Origin: Miscanthus floridulus
Lineage: Eukaryota; Streptophyta; Magnoliopsida; Poales; Poaceae
Assembly: GCF_019320115.1 (NCBI RefSeq)
Contig: NC_089588.1
Span: 113,088,733-113,152,732, forward strand
DNA length: 64,000 nt
Direction of reading: 5' to 3'
Shown: in pieces, positions 54,987-64,000 of the stretch
How positions within the stretch are numbered: the first letter of the stretch is position 1
Layout of the letters: each line of letters begins with the position of its first letter
Notes under the pieces: model-generated
Database searches by the model: none
Told to the model about the DNA's origin: nothing
Seen by the model: the letters and a program-made list of their open reading frames with translations, nothing else
Translations under genes and position numbers: made by a program

Positions 54987-56826
54987 GCTCTTTAATATTG
55001 TTTCTAGAGTCGTTGATGTCAAACCTTGAAAGCTCCTTTTTACCTCTTGGCATTGGTCCTTACCGAAACTCCTGTAGATGATATTTTGTTCCCTTGTACG
55101 GTGCAAGATAACCTGTTCGGTTTGGGTAACCCGAGTCTACAAGATAAAACTTCCCTACATAACATGGAATTAAGACATAAATGCAGTTGCAGACTTGTAG
55201 CATGAAAATTGACGTGCACAATTACCTGAAGCACCCACCAGTATATATAAGATAAAATAAAAATTATTAACAGTTATCTGACATCAAGCATTATAGAATG
55301 CTGGCAAGGTGGCATATATAAGAAACTGGAGAGTGGACATGAAACTGAATAGCAGGTCTATAGCTCATTAAAAGGCACAGGAGTAGTTAGCAAAGGCAAT
55401 AAGAAATGTGTTCAAGTTTCCTAATAAACAGCAGTAAGTAAATCAAACAAGTCAATGGCTAATGGACACGTCACAGCTCAAGTTGCCTAATAAACAACAG
55501 TAAGTAAATCAAACAAGTTAATGGTCAATGGACATGTCAGCTTAAATTCCCTAATAAACAGCAGTAAGTAAATCAAAGGAGTCAATGGCCATTGGACATG
55601 ACACCGCTCAAGTTTGAGTGCGTGTAATGGCTAATTATCTTAGATGTAGTGCCTAATATAGCTGGAGTGTCTGTAATTGAAAATTATATTTCAATATAAT
55701 TTCAGCTCATGTATTATTAAAATATTAGCTATTTGCATGGCTACTGGTAAGATTGCAACCACACCACAATATCTATTGCATCACTAGCACACATACTGAA
55801 CCACCGGTAAGCATTGCACTTGCATGGACTAAATCTATAGAAAAAGATCCACCAAGAGTAATAGTGGCTAACACAATCTAGGTGAAACATGGAAAGTAAC
55901 ATGAAAAGTATGTCAATCTAGGTGAAACAAGAGATGATAGGAGACATCAATCCCTTGAGGTGGATGTGGAAACTTGTCGCCATACTTCTCAATTGCATCC
56001 TTGAATACCCTTATATCATGAACAGATCCAGGCCATCCCGCCACAACAAAGGTAAATCTCATATTGAAGTCACATATTGCCAACACGTTCTGAGTAGTGT
56101 AACCATGCCTCCCCGTATGTTGCACTACCTGATTAGTTGGCACAACTACAGGGACATGTGTTCCATCTATGGCTCCAATTATCAAAGAAAGGAGAAAACC
56201 GAGGGGATTGTAACCTTTGATGCACAGACCTAAAATGAGGATCAATTGTCCTAATGATATCAGCTGCTAGCTTGGACACACTAGCCAGCACCTTCTCAAA
56301 CTTCCTACTAACTGTCTCGAGTGATCGTGTAAACCTATTTTCAACTTGTCTAATAGCTTGTTGTCCTCCACATATCCATAAGAACATCCCCAAAGCCTCC
56401 ACTGATGACATCTTACGTGTGGACTTCAATCCATATGACTCCACAAGGACATTATGAAGCTTATCAAAAACATTTCTGTGCATCCTAAACACGTTGTAAC
56501 AACCAGTCCTATTACCTAGGTTTCTCATGACCCATTCGTATCCATATTCTTTAGGTACTCTATACTCAGCTTTGTTCATATATTTGTCGAAGTGAATCAT
56601 ATCGATCATGGATGCAGTAAGGACCATTTGCTTCCTCCTCTTCTAAGCCCTCAAGAAATACTCTTCTACAACAACATCTTCATCATCCAAACTATCACTG
56701 TCACTTGAATCATCATCCTCCGAACTAGCACTGTCACTTGAATCATCATCTGACCCTTGCTCTGAATCATCATCATCATCTTTAGTGCCATCTCCCTCAA
56801 GTTTTGCTGCATTAACATCATCGACC
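54987..56826 (-). pseudogene. PIF/Harbinger transposase (DDE_Tnp_4 type), broken
   Basis: The transposase cuts and pastes the element in the nucleus. Exon 1 (about 55,954-56,826) starts with an acidic Asp/Ser/Glu run and contains the helix-turn-helix part (MFLWICGGQQAIRQVENRF), then DDE motifs IGAIDGTHVPVVVP and VVAGWPGSVHDIRVF. Exon 2 (54,987-55,154, after acceptor TTATGTAG) continues KFYLVDSGYPNRTGYLAPYK. Defects: an in-frame TAG after EEYFLRA (about 56,646), a frameshift from a small deletion near 56,176, no GT at the expected exon-1 donor, a TAA in exon 2, and loss of everything after RNNIKEP at the junction, where the catalytic Glu region should be. Confidence 0.85.
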
Positions 56827-57128
56827 TGAACACACAAACAACAAACCGCATCAGACCATAGGTTAACCACTCATAAAAAAGGTTCACCACTCAAGACATA
56901 GGTTCACCACTCAAGAGTCAAGACATAGGTTCACCACTCATAAATAAATTCATCATAGATAATAGGTTCATCAAGCACATAAGATGTTCATCACACATAA
57001 TAGGTTCATTAAGCATATACTAGGTTCAACAAGCATAGAAGATGTTCATCACGCATAATAGGTCCAAAGATACTACACTTTACTTAAGATACTATAGCCA
57101 TCATAGATACATCAAACACTCCATTGGT
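56827..57128. other. Spacer with TAGGTTCACCACTCA repeats
   Basis: Between the two Harbinger genes. AGGTTCA(C/T)CACTCA and GATGTTCATCAC phrases recur many times from 56,860 to 57,060, a degenerate short tandem repeat. No gene. Confidence 0.6.
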
Positions 57129-59386
57129 TCACCCGCTGCTACGCTGGCACCATCTTCTAAACCACAGAAACCTTGACTCCACTGTGGTGAGTTTATAGAA
57201 GATGTTCCTGTTGTATTCTTTCTCAAATAATGTTGTAGCTATGAAGAATTCTTCTATTTCTTCAGCTGCCCCACATTCCTTAGCCATGGCCAAGCATCTG
57301 TCTATTTGTTCCTGCTTCTCTTGCTTCTTCTTCATATGTCTGCGTACCTTGCTATTTCTATATTGATCCAATTTTTCATTTGAAAGCTTGCTGTCCTGAT
57401 CAAACTTGTCCATGATTCCACTCATCATGTTCAACAAAGGTGTCTTACTTTTCCTAGGTGGACTGTCGCCTGACTTGCATTTCTTGGATGGACTCTCGGC
57501 TGTAGTGGCACTGTTGCTTGCCCTCTTGCGGCTGGAACTACTCACTGGACTATTCCCAAACACATCTGCATCACTTCCTGTAGGACTCCAAGCAGCAGCC
57601 CCAGAAACCTCAACCACATCATCCCCTACAACATCATATGCTTGTTGTCCAAGGATGCATGAAGATGACCCATCTACTGTCACACCTTAGAACATATCAA
57701 TTAGAAGGTGCAAGTAAGCAGGATTGCTCGATTGAAATTTCTCTGCTTGTCCCTGAAATGCACAGATGAAGAACACAAATGATTAGATCACATCACAGTG
57801 AGCAAGGCACATGGTCTAGGTGAAACCAAAGCAGTAAGTACCTTTGTGTTGTTGGTCCACAATTCAGGCGATGCATCAATTGTACCATCAGGTTTTCGGT
57901 CTAACCCTGTGTTTTGATTAAGCTTCAACCAGAACTGGTACATTGTCTTGCAATTTTTCACTCAGTTCTTAATGCATTTGGTGTCATGCCAGAGATTAGT
58001 GATGTGGTAATATTTTTTTCGAATTTCGATGTAACCTCTAGTGGTCATTGTCCCATTATTCCAATTCCCTTTTCTCATTTGCTCAATAAAAAGTTCACAG
58101 AAATAGTATATGTTTTGGTCACTCCAATGTGCCTTGTCATAATCCTCTATAACAGAAAAAAAGATGGCATCACATATCTAGAATGCAGCAAAACTCAACT
58201 GTAATTTGGTGTACAAAATGCAGACAAATAAGAGGTACTTGAGGCTTCAGCTGATTGAAATAACAGTCACATACTACTTCACATGAAGACAATAAACTAA
58301 AACTATAAAAAGGTAATGCTACTATGAAAAGTAGTCTAACTCTAACTACACAAGTAGCATGGCAATAAATTTAATCTTTCTAATTCACATCATTCATGTG
58401 TGTAGTACCTAAACTATAAGGATACCTATGCAGGAATACTCAAATATGTTGCATGGAAATGCTTCTAGTTAAAATAAATATGATTGAGGTAACTACATAA
58501 GTAGCATGGAACTGCAGCAAAGGTACCTACCACTGACCAGAACAGAAAAGCAGAAAATAAAAAAGTATCATCATCTACTCTGCTCTACCACAACTACAAT
58601 CTATCATCTATAGAATGTAGCTAAGCTAACCAACAATCTAATATAATACAAGAAATATTAAAACTAGTAGTAACTGACTACTAGTGCTCGAGCATTCCAT
58701 GCCTGCACCAATTCAATCCTCGATTCCTTCATTCATTCAGTAACAGCACTTGTTCTGTCTATGATTACAAATTTGACGCACTCCAGCAGCAGAGATATGC
58801 CACATCTCTCGCTAGCTCGCTTATTACTCACTCACTCCACCATGTATTAACTGAAACTGAACCCCAACGTATGAAATGGATATATATGATCCTCGAATCC
58901 AGAGGGGTCACTCAAATGGCGGCGGACCATATCAGAGAAAAAGAGAATTCATTCAGAGCCTCGAGAGCTTGAGCTGCTGCTGCTTAATTAGCGCTAAGGC
59001 CTCAACCTGACTGTAATAGAATGCCGGATTTTGCCTCTCGTAGCTAGCAGTTTAATTAGTGCTGTAATGCAGCAAGATAAAATCAACTAGTAATATAGTA
59101 TAGTACGATAATAGTACTGGTGGCAGAGCAGCAGAGGTCAAACACAAACTGCATACTGTTATCTAGTAGGGTTCGCTCTTTCTTTTTTGTTGATGACTAG
59201 CCAACTAGTACCAACTAGTACCAAACCCGATCTTACCGACTGAAAACGTGGATTAAAGTCATTGTCGTCTTGTTCTTCGTTTTTGTCGGCGTGGTCTACA
59301 TCCTCTGCAGTGCCCGCAGATGTGGATCCATGGCCAATGCAGAGGGGCACCCTTCCCCTATGGTCACCACCGTCGATTCCGGCCAT
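57129..59386 (-). pseudogene. Harbinger Myb/SANT-like DNA-binding protein gene, broken
   Basis: This protein helps the transposase bind the element ends and enter the nucleus. A possible first exon begins at 59,386 (MAGIDGGDHRG). The Myb/SANT-like exon lies at 57,842-58,150 (AHWSDQNIYYFCELFIEQMR, KKYYHITNLWHDTK, CKTMYQFWLKLNQNTGL) with donor AAAG|GTACTT at 57,841. The last exon (57,129-57,752, acceptor ATTTCAG) has a Ser/Lys-rich nuclear-type stretch (SRKRASN, SPSKKCKS) and a coiled-coil tail. Stops occur in the Myb exon (TGA near 57,960) and early in the last exon (TAA near 57,685). The long first intron (58.15-59.2 kb) is AT-rich with no other feature. Confidence 0.75.
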
Positions 59387-59603
59387 TGGAAGCCCCTACG
59401 GACCGGATCGTGATGGAAGGGGACATGACTGAAACATGTGGCCTAAACTAAATGGAAAAAAATAAAGGGACAACGCAGCTGAGTCGAAACAGATAAAGTC
59501 ATGGCAGAGGTCAGAGAGCTACAGGTATGTAGTTGATTTTTTTCTTTTTTTTTACAAAAAAGCTAACATCGTTCTTCCTTCTTTTCAATAGTATTTTGGC
59601 AAT

Positions 59604-60425
59604 GCTCCCTATCGGGCATCCGTCTGTCCGGACGGACCCCACCTGTGTTGCACGCCGCACGCCCCTGCCCGTGCCACACGCGGCCCACCCGTGCCACTTG
59701 CCCGCGTGGATTCACCACCTCCACCGTGTCTCCCACTGCGGTCGCGCTCCTTCACCTACCAAGGCCACTACCATGGTCTGTGTCGCCGTTAAGCTCTGCA
59801 CCAACGACCTCCGTGCCGCTTCGTGGCATCGAGCTCTGCGCCGATGTCGAGCTCTATGTTTCATGCGTTTCAGATGTATGTTTCATATGGATGTTGCATG
59901 TGTTTTATCTAGATGTTGCAAAAGTAGGTATGGTATTGTATATGTTGCAATGGCTATACACGTATGTTGTAAGTGTATGTTTCTAATGTTTCTGTTATTT
60001 CAGACGTATGTTGCAAGTGTATTATCTAAATGTTGCATATGTTTCAAGTGATAGTTTCAAATGTTTCACCTGTTTCGGACATATGTTGCAGCAAGTGCTT
60101 CACGTTGCAAGTGTTTTCATTAGTAGACGCGGGAACCGAGCATAGGTGGAGGCGGTCCCCGAGTGTGCACAGAAAGCGAAGCGGGTGCGGGCGGTACCCA
60201 CATGCATACGCAGCAGCAGGCACGGTAGCACAGGCGCGTGCAGGTGTAGCAGCAAGTGGGCAGCATGAGAAGCAGCAGCAGGTGGCCATGCGTCGCAGTA
60301 GAAGGCGAGCGCCGGCAGTAGCCGCGGGCAGGTGCTGCAGGTAGGGCAGCCACAGCAACATGCGCAGCAACCGGGGCAGGCGCGAGCGTTCAGACGTCCG
60401 GACGATAGCCATGCCGATAGTTTAC
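59604..60425. mobile_element. MITE-like element with GTCCGGACG ends
   Basis: Left end CTATCGGGCATCCGTCTGTC...GGACGGA and right end, inverted, CTATCGGCATGGCTATCGTC..GGACG are alike. The interior has a GC-rich left block, a central array of ATGTTGCA / TGTTGCAAGTGT phrases (59,890-60,115) and a GC-rich right block with AGCAGCAGG. No transposase. Repetitive nature inferred from structure. Confidence 0.55.
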
Positions 60426-61560
60426 TTTAAAAGAAAAATACATGTGTGGTCCCTAAATTCGTCATAAGATATCAATCGGCTTCTCAAACACAAGAAAATA
60501 CATTTTCAGTTTCACTTCTTTTTTTAATAAGGTATCTAAATATCTCTTATAAAGTTAATTCTCACTATATGTTCTATCTCAGCATAAAAGCTATCCACAT
60601 CATCTTCAATTAATAGCCATGTTATCTCACTAACTTTTAACCTCTTAATGCAAGCTATCCAAGTATTCATAAAATGCTACATTGTTTTGTTGGTGCGTCA
60701 TCTTATAATTCAATTGTGAGGACGTCACTCCAGCCGTCCAGCTAGTACTGTGTGTTAGTCCTCTCGACTGACATAGCACTAACTCGAGGGTCATGGGACG
60801 ACTCCCTGGAGTCGTCACCCACTATCTCCATTAGCTCAGCTAAACCGTGGGATCGTCATAGAGGAACGCAATGATGCAACCATCAAGAATTGTATAACAC
60901 AAAAATCACACGACAATTAATTAAGAAATTTACAAGTTGCGATAAGGAAATAATTAACAAGTTAGAAATTCCGGTCATCAACTCAACTTAAGTTACTTAT
61001 CTCGATTTCTACGTTAAACTCTTGTATAGCCGCTTTATTAGAGTAATGGAAATTTTTGGGGGACGCCCATCCCTTGCACTTCTAAGCCTTTGACTTCACT
61101 CAAGCTTGGCTCGAGCGGGCGCCAATTCTTTCGACACCTATAACAGCTTAACGATAGTAACGTGACTGCGATTGTACTTAGAGGGCTTATTATATTCCAA
61201 CATAATTATTTAGTGGATGCAATAGATGTAATAAATAGACATTTGTAAAGTTTGCAAAAAGGCGTGACTAAGTTAATGCAAGAGATGCTGCTATGCTTAA
61301 GTTGCTATTCATGGCTGCAGTCCATACATGGAGTCCGGGTTTCGACCTGGCACCAAGACTTGTAACCACGCACACTATTGATACCCACCTCAAAAAGATC
61401 ATGACCGATGGGAGACAAAAAACATATACAAGGGGAGGGTTTTTAACATGGACAAAAGGGTGCAGGTATAAGGTTGAACCACAAGGTTCATTAACATTTG
61501 CTTGGCAACATATTTGATTACGGTTTGAGAATGTTTAAACATGTATTTGGGAAGGATAAG
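60426..61560. other. Intergenic DNA, nothing recognised
   Basis: AT-rich with short random open frames. No gene, RNA or structured repeat is supported. Confidence 0.55.
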
Positions 61561-62250
61561 GTTCTCGCGGACGGTCTGGTGAGCATGGCCAGACGGTCCA
61601 ACGGTGCCTAGGGTTTTCAGTAGAAGATTCCTCAGGCCTAGTGCTATCATGGACGATTCGGCAGGATCTGCCGAATGGTGCGGCAAAAAACTACTACAAA
61701 GGACCGACATCAACCGATGGGGTTCCTTTTCTTATCCCCATCTTGTCACACCATGCCAAAAGTCGAATTCACTGCTCCCACCATGTGCTCGTGCTTACCG
61801 GGAGGCCGTTCGTTGCCCATGTGCTTCTCCAACTTGTTTCAGGGGCAAGCTTCCAATTTTTTGCTCCAAACTTGTTTTCTCTCCTTTGATTCAAACTTAG
61901 GCTTAGCCTGATCTATTTTTTAGCTATGGATTGAACTAGGAGATTTTGGGGATCTTGTAGAGGATGCTTCACTTGTGCAAAGGTTTGATGAGCTGTAGTG
62001 GATGAGAACTAGAGATATTGTGGATTTGGTGATTCATGGGCACTGTTCACGCTGTCCATGCTCTTGTGGATGGTCAGACCAGAAGCACCAGACGGTCTCC
62101 TAGAACACTAGTGGAACATAACAGTCTGAGGGTGTCTAGGAATGGTCCGTGGTTCTTGGCCGATCTGCTAGAATAGGGCGAACTGTCTACCCGAACACTT
62201 TCAGCGCTTGTTCTAGATTAGCACGGTTCCTTACCAACACCTAGCATAAC
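61561..62250. repeat. Possible LTR U3 remnant with GACGGTCTGG motifs
   Basis: Repeated GACGGTCTGG / CCAGACGGTC phrases (61,573, 61,591, 62,084) echo the spaced U3 motifs of the copia LTRs above, but with a different core. No termini, TATA box or primer site could be fixed. Confidence 0.35.
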
Positions 62251-63266
62251 ATGATTTCTAAAGGCGGCTACCGACGATAGACACCTCTACAAATCGTTTC
62301 CTAGAAATCATTGAAAAATCATAAATTGGTCCAAATAGCAACTTTTTTAATCCGGGGAGTCCTCACCAGGTGCACATAATTTTCCCGTGATTTTTCCATT
62401 CATAGTGCTCATAATCTATTTGTTGATACCACTTATAGGCCAGTTCCGTATCATGATTCGGCTTACGCTGCTTGTAGCTTCCATGCAATTCTAACTCAAG
62501 TCATGGAAGAACTCGGGTACCGCAGGTACTATGCAGGTTCAATGCCCACATCACATGGAGTACATGGCACTTACATTTTGCTTTAGGTCCTTGCCCATTT
62601 GCAATGCCTCTAGATTTGTTCAATATTTGGTGGACATGTGCTCATTCTTATGAAACAAAAGAGAGTGCACTAATTCATGCGTTGATATACATTAATGTTG
62701 TGCTTGTTACCCAACTAGGGATGTTCGCCAAACGAACTATGTCACGGCACGTGGTAACCAGCAGTAGTGGGTGTGCTCCACTCATTTTTTGGTACTTTGG
62801 TTTGTAATGACTTGGTCTCTACCTATTAAAGCATGTATATATGTTTTCTAATTAAGATGTATTCATATATCGAATCTTTTGAGCAATATGATGGCAATGA
62901 GATATATATGATGCACAAGTAATATTAGATAGCAACCTCTATTTAATTGTAATAATAATTCATATACAAAAGTGGGAAAATAAAGATCCCTGCCGGTTAA
63001 AGCCACTAACCTCCATTTAATTCTATTTAATTGTAATATAGGAAATCAAAGTTAATAAGGATGGTTTACTCCAATAAAGCTGGTGGATAAGTTTTGATCA
63101 CAGCCTATATCTACTCCTTCGGTGTATATACATCTGCAGATGAAAACTAAGCACCCACAAAACATATCCTTGCACTCTTATTAGGCCTAGTTTTGGTGGA
63201 CAATGGTTTGACCACAGCCAAACATGGCTGTACATATTACCATGAATGGGCGTATAAAGCATTATT
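62251..63266. other. Intergenic DNA with one CACTA-like phrase
   Basis: GGCGGCTACCGACGATAGAC and CACCTCTACAAATCG near 62,262-62,300 resemble CACTA subterminal motifs. The rest, to the end of the P450 gene, holds no gene I can support. Confidence 0.4.
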
Positions 63267-64000
63267 TCAAGCATCATGAGTCATTGTAGGGGGTTCTCTT
63301 AACTCCAATTCCACTGGACATCCAAAAACAGGCGTAGGCTTCGGATCCTTCTTGTAGGCTTCATCTTTGAAGCACAACTTCCACCTGAACTGTGTCACTA
63401 GATAGTGCATGGCCACCATTGTTTCTACCCTAGAAAACTCAGTTCCAGGGCACATTCTTGGCCCTCCCCCAAACGGCAAGAAGCTGTATGGTGGGATTGA
63501 TGAGCGCTTCTCAAAGCGAGATGGGTCAAACTTGGTGGGTTCAGTGAAGAACCTGGAATCCATATGTGTAATGCTTTGGGCTGCGAAGACCTGCCATGTT
63601 GTGAAACAAAAGCCTCTTGATCAATTATTCTGACAATGAAAAATAAGCGAGTTGGTGAAAATACGTGCACAAAAAGATGCCTACTTTCCAGCCTTTGGGG
63701 ATGTGATAGCCCTGATATTCGATGTCCTTGGTAGCCGTTCGGAAGCTCCCAAATACTGGAGGCACTGTCCGCAGTGTCTCGAATGCCACCCTCCATGTGT
63801 ACTTCATGCTTGAAACATCTTCCCAAGTTAGAGCACCATCTGTTCCTTTTTTATTTGCGATCTCATCTTGCTCTGCTATCACGTATATGATGTTAAAATA
63901 TGATCACTTTGAATGAAAGGTGAGACCATGTAGATTCAAAAGTGTAGGCACTGGTCCACACTAACAGTCTAACACATACCTTCAGTGATTTTAGCAAGGA
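63267..64000 (-). CDS. Cytochrome P450 gene, 3' exons (CYP85 clan, CYP716/CYP728-like)
   Basis: Heme-thiolate monooxygenase, normally anchored in the endoplasmic reticulum and fed by P450 reductase. Three minus-strand exons are visible: 63980-64000 (continuing outside the window), 63685-63872 and 63267-63600, with introns of 107 and 84 bases, both GT-AG (donors GTATGTG and GTAGGCA). The joined frame is open for about 180 residues. It shows the K-helix ETLR (VAFETLRTVPP), the PERF-region FDPSRFEKR, and the heme-binding loop FLPFGGGPRMCPG with its Cys ligand, then VETMVAMHYLVTQFRWKL to a stop at 63,267. The GGGPRMCPG loop and HYLVTQFRWKL helix are typical of CYP716/CYP728 enzymes, which oxidise terpenoids; substrate cannot be told. 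No damage is visible. Confidence 0.9.

Larger units (their letters stand above)
54987..59400 (-). mobile_element. PIF/Harbinger DNA transposon, decayed, left end missing
   Basis: Contains the two genes typical of PIF/Harbinger: a DDE transposase (54,987-56,826) and a Myb/SANT-like DNA-binding protein (57,129-59,386), both on the minus strand. The transposase C-terminus is cut off at the LTR fragment. No terminal repeat was found on the right, so that limit is approximate. Confidence 0.82.

Noticed and set aside
59533..60412. Cys/Met-rich open frames up to 172 codons
   Set aside because: They result from the ATGTTGCA motif array and GC-rich ends of a MITE-like element; several frames are equally open.
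1..64000. CRISPR arrays, operons, tRNA or rRNA genes
   Set aside because: No direct-repeat/spacer array or tRNA/rRNA gene was seen; the only tRNA-like sequence is the head of the SINE at 45.9 kb.

Overview
This is nuclear DNA from a grass, most likely an Andropogoneae species (Sorghum / Saccharum / Miscanthus / Zea group). Three things support this: a minus-strand remnant of an alpha-kafirin/alpha-zein seed-storage gene (about 48.03-48.45 kb), spliced plant-type genes, and several grass-type LTR retrotransposons whose U3 regions are packed with ACCGGACGC / GCGTCCGGT motifs. There are no bacterial features.

Layout. 1-2.73 kb: AT-rich palindromic repeats, CACTA-like motifs, a GC-rich tandem repeat and a CTA/CTC-rich tract. 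2,727-16,000: a 13.3-kb Ty1/copia SIRE/Maximus-type element (LTR - gag - broken pol - third ORF - LTR) inserted in that tract with a CTACT target duplication. 16-17 kb: a truncated, frameshifted NLR resistance-gene fragment. 18.4-21.0 kb: LTR remnant, 161-bp tandem repeat and a long-TIR element. 21,395-24,535: left part of one Ty3/gypsy element, joined without a boundary to the right part of another (Tat-type, with an antisense ORF, to 29,605). 30,468-36,468: a complete but decayed minus-strand Reina-type chromovirus with a small insertion in its 5' LTR. 38,168-45,028: a complete copia element with 490-bp LTRs and an AGATC target duplication. 45-48.7 kb: SINE, MITEs, kafirin remnant. 48.7-53.2 kb: a minus-strand Tat-type gypsy remnant cut by an LTR fragment (53,233-54,986), which itself abuts a decayed PIF/Harbinger transposon (54,987 to about 59.4 kb). 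59.6-60.4 kb: a MITE-like element. 63,267-64,000: the 3' exons of an apparently intact cytochrome P450 gene, the only host gene here that looks functional.

How the parts work together. Most of the window is transposon biology. Gag packages RNA, and protease/integrase/RT/RNase H act as pol products. Almost every pol is now broken, mainly by codons turned to stops by C-to-T change (CAG/CAA/CGA to TAG/TAA/TGA), which is what methylated, silenced plant DNA is expected to show. The most interesting signals are: (i) twelve in-frame stops in the third ORF of the large copia element, all TAG; (ii) a U3-like repeat block plus TATA box and intron directly in front of that ORF, suggesting its own promoter; (iii) a possible gag start codon inside the LTR of the 6.9-kb copia element, to be spliced to the gag body; (iv) a 49-codon membrane-protein-like ORF between pol and the 3' LTR of that element. 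All alignments and counts were done by eye.
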